64,000 nucleotides of DNA from Macadamia tetraphylla. Its lineage: Eukaryota > Streptophyta > Magnoliopsida > Proteales > Proteaceae. Both the position numbers and the translations under genes were made by a program. Location: contig CM040962.1 of the NCBI GenBank assembly GCA_022985045.1, positions 30,571,077-30,635,076 on the forward strand. The letters run 5' to 3'. Under the pieces are notes generated by a model. The model searched no databases, was not told where the DNA came from, and worked only from the letters and a program-made list of their open reading frames with translations. Positions 11,620 to 24,812 of the stretch are shown in pieces; the first letter of the stretch is position 1; every line of letters begins with the position of its first letter.

Positions 11620-14600
11620 GTATTTGTGTTCATTAGATTGCAATTTTGCTTTTAATTTTCGTCTGGATTGGTTTGTATGAAATATATGTGATATCTCACT
11701 GGGTTTGTTATATTTTGCTGACAATTTCTTTGTCGAGATCAATTTAAAAAATTATTCTCCTTTGTTTTTGGAATTTCTTAATTAATTTACTAGTATTAGG
11801 TTTCCCGTATGAAAAATTAAAGTTCTTGTAGAATAAGAAAACTTCTAAGTATATCCTACATACTACCAAAAACCAATTGCACACCATCATGACCACAGTA
11901 GGCCTAAATTTCATTTTGTTGTTTCAATTGTTTCTAGGATCCATAAACTAGATGGGAGTTACTCCCAGATGTTAGAGGCGATATGGACTTTTGCTATTTA
12001 TTTCATAAAAAATAACTTAAGAATTCACGAAGTTGCCAAATGGTAGCTATAGTGGGAATCCGTTGGGCGCCCTACTAAAGCAGTGACAGATTAAGCCCCT
12101 AGTCGAGTTAAGGCTTCTGTAAAGAGCAGAAGCAAGAAAAAGGGAGGAGAGTGTGGAACATTCACTGAAGTTGGGTTTGCCTCCAACACCATTGAAGTCT
12201 TTGGTCCAGGCTTGATTGCAAGAGTTCGGGCGAATAAACTCAGACTGGACTGGTCTCAAAACCATTTGCATCAAATCTGAGATTAATCTCATAACTTCCA
12301 ACCATACGGTGGAAAGATATACCTTCGTTACTGCTACTAATTTGTGAGATGATTGGTAAATCTTTATGCCCTCCCTCCCTGGCCTCTTTTTTATAATGAG
12401 TTATTCCAACTAGACATAATATTATAAGAACAAATAGAATGTTATGTAAGCTTTTGTACCTTGGAGTACCAGAAAAAGGAAAAAATAGAAAGAATTTTTT
12501 TTGAAGTACAGAATTGATCTCAACACGCAATGTAGCACATTATTTGCATTAAAGATGGATTCTTCTTTTCTCTCTTTATTTATTTATATTTTTAAGATGG
12601 ATTATGCTTTGATTGCTTATATTTGATGATCTCCATATGTTTCAATTTTATTGAGCCTAAGATTCAAGGTTTTGTTTTTCTCATAAGCAGCATTTACTAA
12701 CCACATTGAAAATAGAATTAATTATGTGATACATGATGCTGGAACATGTGACTACTTGGACAGAAATTGTGAGCCATTCGATGTTATTTTGCATGGTTTA
12801 GCTATGGGTGACAGTCATGAATATGTCCCTGGATGTCGGATCCATTTGATAGGATATTGAGACTCAGCTATAATGGATTAGCCAATTAGATATGTGGGCC
12901 CATCACATGTTGCAATATCCTATGATGACTAAGCAGGCAAGCTAGTAATTTAGGTGCATCCTTCACTAATATCAAATATGGAAAATATATAGAAATGAAA
13001 GAATGCATTATGCACTTGGAAGATGTAACCAAGAGCCAATGCCTAAGATTAGGAAGGCATGGACATAAATGATTTGGCAACTGGAATAAACAACAAACAA
13101 CATACCATACAAGCTCATATCCATGTTAGCAGATTTTGAGGAATCAGAATCAGATTGGCCACTCTGGAATGGTATGGAAGCCAATTCTAGGATGACTTAT
13201 GGCCGCTTTTAGGGTTCCCTTCACCGATTTTGGCTGATATGTAAAGAAATGGGATCAGAATCGATGGCGACCGATTCGGGTCCCAATTCTGCTCCCAATT
13301 CCAAGCTCTTGAACCCTGGGGGAGGATCTACCTAGTTGAAGGAGCTGACTCATACTTATATACTCAGACCCATGTCAGTGTTGTGTTTGTTTCTTGCACT
13401 TGTACTTTGGGTTAAACAAGGGGTTCTGGTTTTACAGATTAGATTTTTCCCATTCTGTTAAGGAGATTAAAAAAATAATAGTTACCCCAATTGGTATTAT
13501 TTAGGCTGGGCTTGTGCAGAATCATGTTTCCAGTTGTGTGTGATGTGAGGGATAGGATTGGGCGGTCATGGGGTAGGTGCCGTGAATAACTGACCCTTTC
13601 AAAAGTATTGCCAAACCTTAACTGGCCTTCCCCAGTGAACATGCATGCAGCTAATTAGTTTTACAAGGTAACCAGAACAGGTACCTATGGGGTGAAATGG
13701 GCGGGGAGTAATGTAGGACTAGATTTGAAAACTCAAACTAGACACAAGCAGCAGGAACTTTTAAACCAAAGAACAACCAAACCATCTCCAACATATGAAC
13801 AATAGAATACTAACAAGACTGAAATAACTAATCAGATATCAGTCCTATCGATCTCAAAATTCTAACAATTAGTAGCTGATGATAACCAGAAAATTCAGGG
13901 ACAGAAATGATAGGAAAACAATAACCAAAGTAAGGCTCAAACTCAGAACAAACAACCCCAACAGTTCTGGCCAGATCTGGGCAGAAAACCAATCGGCCAG
14001 AACAGGAGATTTCTCAGATCTTCCAAATCCCTGGTCTGATCAAGCTCAGACTAGGATCGATTCCTCTTCTAGAGGAGTCCAACACTCGATCAAAAATCCA
14101 TGGCCATCGGATGGCTGTAACTCCCAGAACAGAGAAGGGTGACAGGGGAGAAAACTGAGATTACAAACCCAGAAATTGAGAATCCAGTTAGACCTCTTAC
14201 GTGAATCGATGGACCTTGTAAATAGCTTGAGAAGAAGAATAAATAAACTTGAAAGGACCTCTTGGACTTCCCGCCGCAAGGAGTCAATTGGATCAAACAC
14301 CAATCCCACACTTTGATAAAACACAAAGCACACTCAGAGAAAAACGCAGAAGCATTCCTTTTTCATTCATAAAAATTGTGGGCTTATTGGGAGCCCTCTC
14401 CTTTATTTATAATGATGGGGGAAGTGCTTACAAAAAATAGAAACTCAAAAGCTTCTTAAAATTGAGTTACTAAACTACTAACATGTAGTTACTAAAACTG
14501 AAAATTGTAAACAACTAAAATTAGAAACTAACTAAAATCAGGAATTAGAAACTAATTAAAGGACTGAAATTAGAAACTAATTAACAATCTAATAACCCCC

Positions 14601-17600
14601 ATCACTAGCCCAAATCGTGGGCCATAATGGACCAGATCTGGTCGACCCATTCAGCCACTTGGGTCGACCTTATTCTTCCTCCTAGAATAGACCTTTGGTG
14701 CTGCATCAGGGAGGGTACCATACCCAACTCTAACCTGATTTGGGTCATACCATTTTGAAACATTATGATGGGGTGGACAGTCGTTATGTGCCATAATCGG
14801 AGGTCAAAAAGCTGCAGCACTGGTCAAAAGAAGATTCTTGGACTCAAGTTCCCTTTCTGAAACTGATGAATAATAAAATTAGAGTACATTATTCCTCAAT
14901 GAGAATTCCTGTTGAATGAAGATAAAGCCCAACGTATGCCATAAAAGCAACAATAACTGTATTTATGTGTAACGTTTTTTTTCCCCCACTTAGGATCTTG
15001 GCAGTCAATATTCTTATTCAGTGCTCAAAAGTGTGAAGAATGATCTGTGGCAGTTAGAGCACCAAGCATGGAGTCGATGGCTCCAAAACCTTGATTCCTA
15101 TTAGACTACCAACCAATGAAAATAGGACCTTAAAGGTTTTCAGAACTAAGAACTTAGATATGATAACTCAAAGCTAGTGTAGAGTAAGGAAAAAATGGGA
15201 AATTTACGTGTCTCAATATGTGATTACAACCTTATTTGAACTAATTTAGCGGGTATCTTTAGCAGGCGGTCTGTGCCTACGAACTATGGGATATGAACAT
15301 CTTAGGGCTTTGCTTTAAGGTGATTTTCTCGAGCATTAATTGCTAAATGTTAGAAATATTGTTTTTGATAAATGTTAGAAATATTGTTTTTGATAAATGT
15401 CTAATGTCTATGTAATCACATAAAGGCTGAGACTAGAAACCAAGACAGAATCTAGCACTGCAGGTAAGGAATTAGGTCCAAAACTGGAGAAAAATAATAA
15501 CCAATCCAATAAGAATAAGATCTGGTCCAAGTTTAGGTCAAGTGGTCTAGATGGGGTGAGGAATAGTCCAGCGATTCATATTCTGATGTTATTATAGGGT
15601 CAGATCCAGAATTATAAGGAAATCACAGAATTAGTAAGTAGATGAACAGAAACCAGAATTTAGTCATTTATAGAAATAGCAACTAAGAACCAGAAATAGC
15701 AAGTGTGATCCAACTTAGAAACATAGGGTAGATTTAGTAACTAAGGAGACAGAAATGACAAGCGAATCAGAATTAGCAACATGCAGAGAAATAGAAAGTA
15801 AGGATGGAAACGATGTTATAACAGCATCCAGAAATTAACAGTGAACTTCCAATAAAACTTCAAATTGATGGAAAGAGTTGTTTGCTAAACCAGCACTAGA
15901 ACTTGATCTGAATCTTTGAAGAAAACTAATGGTAGTTAGCAATCAGCATAATAACTTCAGATGACAAAGTATAACAGGGAAACTAAGGTGTGCAGGATGG
16001 AGAGAAAGTAGAGATCTGACCTTTGATTGAATGAAGAAGAAAAAGATAGGAAAAGAAGGATATGGATTAGGCTTCTTACCTATATCTTGACCAGCATTTC
16101 ACCAGTCCATCTTGGCATCCCAGCAAAGCTGTGTTGCATCTCACAAGAGCACTCTGCATCTCACCGAAAATTATATGCATAAACCTTAGGGTTTAGAAAA
16201 TAAACAACATAGGGACCCACCCATGCCTGGCTTAGGTAGTCCCTTACAAGTTACAACTTAAGTTTTCTCAAAATAGAAACTAAACGTCTAATTTCGTATA
16301 GGCCTTAAATCCCTCATATTTGGGCTTATAGAATTGGCCTATTACAGTAGAAAACTCAAATATACTAAGCCCATGACCTCTATAACCCATTGGACACCTA
16401 AAGTTGAGTCTAACTTGAACCAATACTGAACCATTGGTTCAGATTGGCCTTTAAAACTGAACACCAAACCCAAAACAATAGCCTCTTTTCTTCTCTTCTT
16501 GCTGGAATTCTGCGTCAATGTCATTCTGCACAAATGAAAATCTATGAAGAAATTCTGTGCTTCAATCCAACACGCATGAGGGTCGACAATTGAGGACTCA
16601 TCTTCATTTTTATTTATTTATTTGTTTTCCCTTAATCTTGGTGCTACCTATATACATCATCAGTGTCAGCATGTTAAACCATCCTTTAGATGAATGTATC
16701 TTATTCTGTAACTGTAATTTCACAGCTTAGATATGCTCCAAAGATCTACCAGAAAATCTATGGACCTACTTTGGCTTCAAAGTTTAGCAATGACCGGTAC
16801 CATATATGCAAGGAAAATTTTGAATTTGTTTGGGTCCGGACTACAGATTTTTCAGTTTTAAAGTCCATTGGGCAATCATCATCACTCTGTTGGGACCTCA
16901 AGGAAGGATTATTAACTTCAGATATTCTTTCCAGTTTCCCATGTTATAGAGAAGAGGTGGGGAATCTCATTTTGGAGCAAGAGGATCAGTTGGATTGCAA
17001 ATCTGAGCTTGTTCCACTCATAAATTGCCAAGTAGATTCAAAGTTAGCATATGAAATCATTTTCCAGCTCAATTCCCTCATTCATACAAACAAAATTAGT
17101 CTTAAATCCGTGGATGCTGAACTAATTGATCTTCTAAGTGAATTAACAACAGAGACAGCTGATATGATTCTTCAGGAGTTGCATAAGAAGTTGTCTACAT
17201 GTTTTGAGCCCATGTCATTTATTCAGAGCCAGCTAAGTAGCTCAAGGAGAAAGCGGAAAAGTATATCATCGTCCCAGAGCAAGCTAAGAAAGGATCATAT
17301 AATGAGTTGTCATAGAGTCTTCATTACCCCTTCAAAGATTTACTGCATGGGGCCTGAGCTTGAAAATTCCAATTATGTTGTTAGGCATTATGCTGCATAT
17401 GCTTCTAACTTTGTGAGAGTTACTTTTGTTGAAGAAGATTGGACAAAGCTACCTTCTGATGCCATTTCAGCAATTATTGAGCAAGGTATTTTTTCAAAGC
17501 CCTATAGAACTAGAATATATCATCGGGTACTTTCGATACTTCGAGATGGGATTAAGATTGGGTCTAAGAGATTTGAGTTTCTCGCCTTCTCTGCAAGCCA

Positions 17601-20600
17601 ACTCCGTTCAAATTCAGTTTGGATGTTTGCTTCCAATGATTCTCTTAGAGCAGAAGACATTAGGGAATGGATGGGTAATTTCAACAGGATCCGCAGTGTG
17701 TCAAAATGTGCTGCTAGAATGGGTCAGTTATTCAGTTCTTCTAAAGAAACATTGAATGTGTCACCACAAGATGTTGAGATTATTCCTGATATTGAAGTTA
17801 CAACCGATGGTATCCAGCACTGCTTTTCAGATGGAATTGGAAAAGTATCTCTTTCCTTTGGCAAAGAAATTGCTTTGGAGTGTGGACTGGAGCAGGAGCG
17901 TACTCCTTCAGCTTTCCAAATTAGATATGGTGGCTATAAAGGTGTTATAGCTGTTGATCGTAGTTCTTTCCGGAAGCTATCTTTGAGGTTGAGTATGTCA
18001 AAGTTTCATTCAGAAGATAGAATGCTGAATATCACCAGTTGGAGTGAGTCTATGCCATGCTATTTGAACCGAGAGATCATTTCCCTGTTGTCTACATTGG
18101 GAATTGAGGATGAAAAGTTTGAGAAAATGCAACATGAACAGATCCGCCTTCTGGATGAAATGTTAACAAATAGGGAGGCTGCTTTGGGTTCTTTGGCACG
18201 CATGGGTAAAGATTGTAACACTGTTCTTACAGAAATGTTGCTAAATGGTTATGAACCAAGTGTGGAGCCTTTCCTCTCAATGATGCTGATAGCTCATCGT
18301 GAACACCAGTTGTCTGATTTAAGAAGCAAGTGCCGGATATTCGTCCCGAAGGGCAGGATCCTAATGGGATGTTTGGATGAGACTGGCATGTTAGACTATG
18401 GGCAAGTTTATGTCCGAGTCACCATGACAGAGGCAGAGAAGCGGTCTGATGATCATGGTTTCTTTCAGAAAGTGCGCCAGACAAAAACATCTATAGTAAT
18501 GGGGAGAGTAGTAGTTACAAAAAACCCTTGCCTCCACCCTGGTGATATCAGAGTACTACAGGCTGTCTATGAAGAGGCATTAGAAGAGAAGGGTTTGGTT
18601 GATTGTCTTGTCTTCCCTCAGAAAGGAGAAAGGTATATAACTGTTTCCAAATCACCTCTTGATTTTCTATTTATTTATTTTTTTTTTTGGTTTTGTCCCA
18701 GAAGCCATCTGGTTTGACTAATGGATGGACAAAAATCGGGTTCTAACTGTACTACAACAATAACAAACTGAGCCTTATCCCAACTTAATGAGGTCGGCTA
18801 CATGGATCCAGACATATTAACAACAATGATAGATGAATGATGAAAAAAGCAATATGAAGAGAGAGAGATGAAAGAGGAAAGTTGCAAAGTAAGAGGAGAG
18901 AGAACACGGCCCAGAAAGACAGGAGAATCTCAGTAAATAGGGTCGGCCATATGGACCCGTGCTCTCCAATAGGCTCTATCCGAAAATCTCAGCTAAATAG
19001 GGTTCTGACTTCTAACTGTACTCTTTCACATTAATTTATGGGCTGGCTACCGCACTAGCTATGCATTCGCATAGAACATCTGATTAGTCCCACCAAGATT
19101 CTTATTCCAAATTGTAAGCTACTCAGTAATGGATAACCAGAATACAAGAAGAGAATGGAGAAGAGGGAGTAATATGTGAATCTCTATCGCCGGCCACTAA
19201 TCTTACACTAATACTTGTCCCAATCATTCCAGAAATAGGAAATCTAATTGCAATAGGAAACACTAACCTAATTACATTAGGAAACTAAAACTATCATAGA
19301 AACTTGGATAAGAATACTTAGTCAATGACAATATAAGATAAGATGAGGGAGCATCCCACGCTAACACAAATAATCAGATCATGTGATCTCTGCAGCCAAG
19401 AAATTATTAGGTGGTCAGTCACCCAAAACAAGGTTGGAAGGTTGATCTTTTCTTTTCCTTTTTTTTTTTTTTTTTTGGGGGGGGGTGTGTGGAGGGTTGG
19501 GGAACGGGATGAATGGTATATTGCTGAATATCTGCATCATGTGGATGGTGGTAACCCTGTACAGAAGGATCTTTTATTTTCTCTGATTGCAAACTGCTTA
19601 TCCAATGTCTCCTCAATCACATATATGTAAGTTCTTCCATAAGTTTGAACTCTTGGTGATCATGTAGTTGTATGAAACTGATCCCAGTGTAGTTTGACTC
19701 CATTGTGGTTTTCTAGGCACTAAATATGGTTGTTTATAGAGCTGTCATTTTGATTCTTAATGTAGTCCTTGATCAGTTTAATTTCTGGTATATGATCCTT
19801 TTCCAAAACAAACTATTTCAAAATCTAATTACTATGCATGGTCTCTGTGTTGGACCCTATGACACTAATTGTTTGGAAAATCACTAAGAGATTGGGAAGG
19901 GGGAATTGTTGGATCTCTCCCTAATTATTTTTAAACCATGTATGTGACATTGTAAAATAGTAGCTAAGGTTTCTGTTTATTAATGATGTATCCACAGGCC
20001 TCATCCAAATGAATGCTCTGGTGGTGATCTTGATGGTGACCTATATTTTGTATGCTGGGACGAAAATCTCATCCCATCAAAAGCGGATGCACCAATGGAC
20101 TACATTGCACGGAGGCCACGTCTCATGGATCATGAGGTGACCTTGGAGGTAATGTTGAACTGGAATGTAGTTTCTATTATTTGGGGAATCTAGATGAGAT
20201 TCTTGTTGCATGGTATAGCTCCACCTTTCTGTCTTACCCCTATTTTACCAAATTTGGCAGGAAATTCAGAGATTCTTTGTTGATTACATGATCAATGACA
20301 CTCTTGGTGTCATCTCAACTGCACATCTAATTCATGCAGACCGTGATCCAGCTAAAGCCCGGAGTCCCAAATGCCTTCAGTTGGCAACCCTTCACTCCAT
20401 GGCCGTGGACTTTGCAAAGACAGGTGCACCTGCAGAGATGCCAAGAGTACTGAAACCAAAGGAGTACCCAGACTTTCTGGAGAGGGGAGATAGGCCCATG
20501 TACATTTCCCATGGAATATTAGGGAAGCTCTACCGTGCCACTCATGATTCAACACACAATCATGAGCTCGATGTTGTCCGCTCAGAAAAGGTCACTCAAT

Positions 20601-21142
20601 CTTTTTACGACCATGATCTTGAAGTGGAAGGATATGAAGATTTTCTAGAAATTGCTGGAGGTCATAAAAAGTTATATGCAGACAAGTTAAGTGCTCTAAT
20701 GAATTATTATGGGGCTGAAAGTGAAGATGAGATACTGACGGGTAATTTACGGAACCGTTCAGCATTTTTGCAGCGGGATAAAAGGAGATACGGGGAAATG
20801 AAAGACCGAATTTTGATCTCAGTCGGAAGTCTACATAAAGAGGCCAAAGGATGGTTCCGTAGTAGCTGCAAGGAGCATGAGCATAAGAAGATGGCATCTG
20901 CATGGTATCATTTGAGTTACCACCCGGATTATTGTCAGGATGGTGTCAACTACCTGAGCTTTCCCTGGATCTTAGATAAAATTCTGCTGGAAATAAAATC
21001 TGAGAAAAAATTATCAACTCGGGAAGTACTGGAACATAAAACTCCTTCGGAGCCTGGGCCTGAGCCTGCTACTGATGCTTATGATGCTCCTGCTCTTAAG
21101 GATGCTACTAATGCCACTACCGTACCGTGCACCAATGCTTGA
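11090..21142 (+). CDS. RDR2: RNA-dependent RNA polymerase 2 (RDR2), four exons
   Basis: RDR2 copies Pol IV transcripts into double-stranded RNA, which DCL3 cuts into 24-nt siRNAs for RNA-directed DNA methylation in the nucleus. Exons: 11090-11619, 16726-18632, 19998-20148, 20261-21142; all introns are GT-AG. The catalytic motif DLDGD (within SGGDLDGDLYF) is in exon 3 at about residues 823-827. RDR2-type blocks include VWVRTTDFS, AFSASQLRSNSVWMFASN, QIRYGGYKGVIAVDRSSFRK and FPWILDKILLEIK. Predicted length is about 1156 residues (Arabidopsis RDR2 1133). The first in-frame ATG, 11090, is the chosen start. Exon 1 is 530 nt where 531 are expected, so one base is missing near 11550; as read, the reading frame breaks. 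RDR2 is favoured over RDR1 and RDR6 by end-to-end similarity as I recall the family. Confidence 0.9.
11620..16725 (+). other. RDR2 intron 1 (5.1 kb), repeat-rich
   Basis: A GT-AG intron with acceptor TTTCACAG at 16718-16725. It contains a 1-kb solo LTR (13709-14708) and, at about 15400-16600, another A-rich stretch with words like AGAAACTAAC and CAGAAATAGC that resembles an LTR interior but whose ends I could not define. The 11760-13700 stretch shows no gene. Confidence 0.7.
13709..14708 (-). mobile_element. Solo LTR (1000 bp) with 5-bp TSD GGGAG
   Basis: The LTR runs from TAATGTAGGAC to GCTGCATCA and is flanked by GGGAG at 13704-13708 and 14709-14713. The right end CATCA matches the other LTRs in this window. 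The left end would be TGATG if one G-to-A change is allowed. A reversed TATA-like string (TTTATTTATAATG near 14402) and the end sequences suggest minus orientation. No internal region or second LTR is present. Confidence 0.6.
16726..18632 (+). CDS. RDR2: RDR2 exon 2 (central body)
   Basis: An uninterrupted 1907-base exon from LRYAPKIYQ to QKGER, encoding most of the RdRP domain. It ends inside the Arg codon (AG|G) before PHPNECSGG in exon 3. No lesions are seen. Confidence 0.92.
18633..19997 (+). other. RDR2 intron 2 with SINE-like insert
   Basis: A 1365-base intron with donor AG|GTATAT and acceptor ATCCACAG ending at 19997. It carries a T-rich then G-rich run near 19459-19487. Confidence 0.7.
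18750..19010 (-). repeat. Au-SINE-like fragment
   Basis: CAACAATAACAAACTGAGCC, then TTATCCCAACTTAATGAG and GTCGGCTACATGGATCC (18757-18812) match the widespread plant Au-SINE consensus in reverse orientation. A second GTCGGCCATATGGACC word lies near 18941. Boundaries are approximate. Confidence 0.45.
19998..20148 (+). CDS. RDR2: RDR2 exon 3 (catalytic DLDGD)
   Basis: A 151-base exon carrying the SGGDLDGD metal-binding catalytic motif and ending at TLE|EIQ with donor GAG|GTAATG. The catalytic aspartates are intact. Confidence 0.92.
20261..21142 (+). CDS. RDR2: RDR2 exon 4 (C-terminal region, stop TGA)
   Basis: After the 112-base intron 3 (20149-20260) this exon runs from EIQRFFVDYMIND to a TGA at 21140-21142. 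It holds conserved RDR2 C-terminal blocks (ISTAHLIHADRDPAKARS, EEILTGNL-type and LSFPWILDK). The final 40 or so residues are Ala/Pro/Thr-rich and not family-typical. Confidence 0.92.
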   Translation, partial: EIQRFFVDYMINDTLGVISTAHLIHADRDPAKARSPKCLQLATLHSMAVDFAKTGAPAEMPRVLKPKEYPDFLERGDRPMYISHGILGKLYRATHDSTHNHELDVVRSEKVTQSFYDHDLEVEGYEDFLEIAGGHKKLYADKLSALMNYYGAESEDEILTGNLRNRSAFLQRDKRRYGEMKDRILISVGSLHKEAKGWFRSSCKEHEHKKMASAWYHLSYHPDYCQDGVNYLSFPWILDKILLEIKSEKKLSTREVLEHKTPSEPGPEPATDAYDAPALKDATNATTVPCTNA

Positions 21143-22999
21143 ACCGATGCACAGAGCTGAAAGTCTATTGTGGTTACCTAGTGGACGTCGATGAATGTCA
21201 TAACCACACTTGGAAGTATGAATACCTCTACTACTGGAAGCTGCATGTAGTGAAGCAGGAAGTTCATAGAGCGAGGAATCACTTCATAATCTCCATTTTG
21301 CATATCCTCTAATGGTTGCATGATGTGCATATCATAATTTTGTGTAAACAAACAACTGATGAATCCAAGTGATAGATAGTTGTGTGTGAAGTAGAAGATT
21401 AAGATTTTAACTAGTTGGCTTCTACACATGGAACCATTTGACTTGTCCATTTTAGCAGTCATATCCAGACTTGAGAAGACCGCGTAAACCATCTCAAGTG
21501 ATTTTGGGTGAGGAATCTCTTTAATGGGCATCTAGACCTATTTTTAATTGGCATTTTGAGATCTATAAATAGTAATCGTACATATAAATATATTACCAAT
21601 TGGGTATTTTATGAACGGAGCTTGGAAATTTCATTTTATTGGTCCAACCATAGATTAGTCTAATGGATAATATTAATATTGATCCCCCAAAACGTATCCA
21701 CTTAAGAATTTTACTTCAAGCTCCAAATTTTGACTCCAAATTTTGACGGTTCAATCAATCTTTGAAACGTGTGCTTCTGAGTTCGACTTCTCTTACCTCA
21801 TTAGGGTCATTCACACGGGAGTGTTTAATGCTCTTCACTGCTTTTAATGAAAGTTGAATGGTTCTCATCCAACCTTGATATGACCTGGTTCATGCGGTTT
21901 TGGGGTTAGTATGGACCCGTGGGAATGGTTTCGGCCTGAATACCCATCATTAGTTATTAAAAAAAAAGGTAGGCATGCATGAATATACAAAAGAGGATAT
22001 GACAATAGATGGAAGGATAAATGATTAAATTTGAGGCTGAAATTTAACACATGACTTAGTCCTTTCTTACAAAAGAAATAATTAGATCTATCATATTACT
22101 CTTCCACGCGACTAAACAAACCTAGATTGTGCCCATTATGGAGATTTTTTACTAAATGAGAATTTTTTTTTCTCACTTTGTATTTTTGGTTAACGCTCTT
22201 GGTATGTTACCTGTCAAATTTGATGCCTCATAAAAAATTTCTGGACTTGGGCGGGCTAGGGTTGGGAATTTTAAGCCTGAATTTGGGCCCACTTGGCTCG
22301 AACCCATAATTTCCCAGCACGGCCTGTTTGCAACCCTAACATTCGATGTGGAATTTGTCACTCAATTTTAGGACTGGAAATATTTTCTTAGCCTATTTGG
22401 GTGTGGATGAGTGAGTCTTAAAATTTTGAGATTTGGGTTCCCTCATGTTTGCATTCGGCCCTTCGATACTCTGTATTATGCCTATGGTTTCAAATATCGA
22501 TATTGGATTGATCAAAATACTAATGATTGAAGTTTATATTGATACCTAGTCGATCCACACCAGTTGAACAATGGTTTTCAGTAAGGATAAATTTATCAAA
22601 AAAAAAAAAAAAAGGTTTTTTGAATTTTTCTTTTTCTCTAAAAGTGAGCGAACTAATAAGAGAGTGTTAAGAAAAATTAATAAGGAACTTAAATTGATCG
22701 AGGTGGGAGTTTGTAGTGCGGGCAAGCAGCTAAAAAATGGGGTCTAGAAGGGGACATAGTTTGACCCTCCTACATGTTGAAATTGTGTGGTCTAATACAC
22801 TTTTCTTTGTATTATTTTATAACATTATTATTAAAAATTTTCATTTTGTTTTGTGGTATATAACATGTGTATTTGTGACTTATGGAATTAATTAAATGGT
22901 ACAATTGTTATTTGGTCTATTGGATAAGTGGACTAGTTTGCAAATGATCATTTGGATGAGTCACGTTGTAATCCTTGGCTTGACCACAACATATATATA
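21143..22999. other. RDR2 3' flank and intergenic DNA
   Basis: No gene is visible. The RDR2 3' UTR presumably lies in the first few hundred bases. An AT tract at about 22990-23000 is the Helitron target site. Confidence 0.4.
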
Positions 23000-23130
23000 T
23001 CATACTATTATATAAAAGCACGAAGTGGCAAATCTTTCACTGGACTACTTTACCCCTTTGTTTCCTTCTATTTTTTATATTCCAATAATTTATTATTGGT
23101 ATAATTTTATATTTTTTATATTCCAATAAT

Positions 23131-23360
23131 TTTTCTCTACTCTCCTTCTTTCTCTCAAACTCCTTCTCTTTCCAATAATTAGAGTCAAAGAGAGGGTTGA
23201 TTTCCTTCTCTCTCCCAAACTCTCCCACGCAAGATCTCTCCCCCTTTGTTTTATTTTATATTCTTTTATAAATTAAATATTATTAGTACCCTTTTATTTT
23301 TTATATTCCAATAATTTTTCTCTACTCTCCTTCTTTCTCTCAAACTCCTTCTCTTTCCAA
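23131..23360 (+). repeat. Direct repeat copy 1 inside Helitron
   Basis: This 230-bp CT/AT-rich segment recurs at 24583-24812 with constant 1452-base offset and only a few substitutions. Its first 58 bases also recur at 23314-23371, overlapping its right end. Confidence 0.8.
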
Positions 23361-23442
23361 TAATTAGAATGCTTTTTAGTATTTAGTTGGGAACTCCATT
23401 GCAAAGAAACCTCTTCATCAGTCTAATTCATGTGACATGTAC

Positions 23443-23443
<1 letters not shown>

Positions 23444-23497
<54 letters not shown>
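23444..23497. repeat. (TC)27 microsatellite
   Basis: An uninterrupted TC dinucleotide run of 54 bases inside the Helitron. Confidence 0.95.
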
Positions 23498-23500
<3 letters not shown>

Positions 23501-24582
23501 AATATCATAGCGTCTGTGATTGTTCTATATTTCATTGAATTCCTTTGTTAATTAGGTGCTCTATGTGTATGGTTTAATCTTTCTTTCAGATACCTTTGTT
23601 ATGATTTATTCTCTATTTTAAAAACTCTCTCTCACACATCCAAGAAATAGGGTTCCTCTGTGTATGATTTATTCTCTATTTTAGAAATACTCTCAATCAC
23701 GTCCCTTTCTAACCTACCATTTTGTATTGCAGAGAGAGGCAAATCTTCTTCATCTTTCTTGTTTGATGTGACCGGTACATCTCTCTCTCTCTCAGAGCTT
23801 GAAATACCCATTGGTGAATTGAGTGTTCTGTTTCTTGAAATTCTTTAACTAATTAGGGTACTCTCTATGTATGGTTTAATCTCTATTTCCGAAATACAGT
23901 ATTCTCTCTTGTGTGAAGTTTAAGAAATCAAGTACCATGGTTGCCATAAAGAATACCATTCATGGCATTTCTACAATCATGGTACCCGATTCGCACGTTG
24001 AATACCCCAAAAATACAAGATAATGGGCCCTCATGTCATTAGCATGATGTTGCAGTTAATTATTATCTTAATATTTAATTTCACCTTCACATATTGTGTG
24101 ACTCCATGGAAATTAGTTGAATTCATTCACAACAAAATCAATCTTTTGGTTTCCTTTGTTGCTTTTTTTTTTTTTTTTTGTTAACTCTTAACACTTGACT
24201 AAGGGTTTTTAACACCCCTGATTTTCTGTTTTTATTTCCTTTGAGCAGCAGTTAGGGATTTTCAAGCTTTTTCTTTCCTATAACTTAGAACTCAGAATCT
24301 CCTTCAATACCTAATGGTATTTGATTCCATTTGATGCCTTTATTTCGTTTTATTTTGAGGAGGTTTGGTGGAGGGTTAAAACTTTTGGTTTTCTTAATTG
24401 CTTGTAGATGGCACTCGTACTCATTTTAAGAGGATGCTTGTGTAAGTACATAATGTGACTATTTTGTACAGTATTAGTATCGATGTATCAGCTTCCAAAC
24501 AACATTTATAATGTTTTCAATTAATGATAGACATTGAATTATATGGATAAATAGTTCTTTCTTTTTCTCAAACTCTCCCAAT

Positions 24583-24812
24583 TTTTCTCTACTCTCCTTC
24601 TTTCTCTCAAACTCCTTCTCTTTCCAATAATTAGAGTCAAAGAGAGAGTTGATTTCCTTCTCTCTCCCAAACTCTCCCACGCAAGATCTCTCCCCCTTTG
24701 TTTTATTTTATATTCTTTTATAAATTAAATATTATTGGTACCCTTCTATTTTTTATATTCCAATGATTTTTCTCTACCCTCCTTCTTTTTCTCAAACTCC
24801 TTCTCTTTCCAA
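24583..24812 (+). repeat. Direct repeat copy 2 inside Helitron
   Basis: Second copy of the 230-bp segment at 23131-23360, without indels. It lies about 500 bases upstream of the RPA-like pseudogene. Confidence 0.8.
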
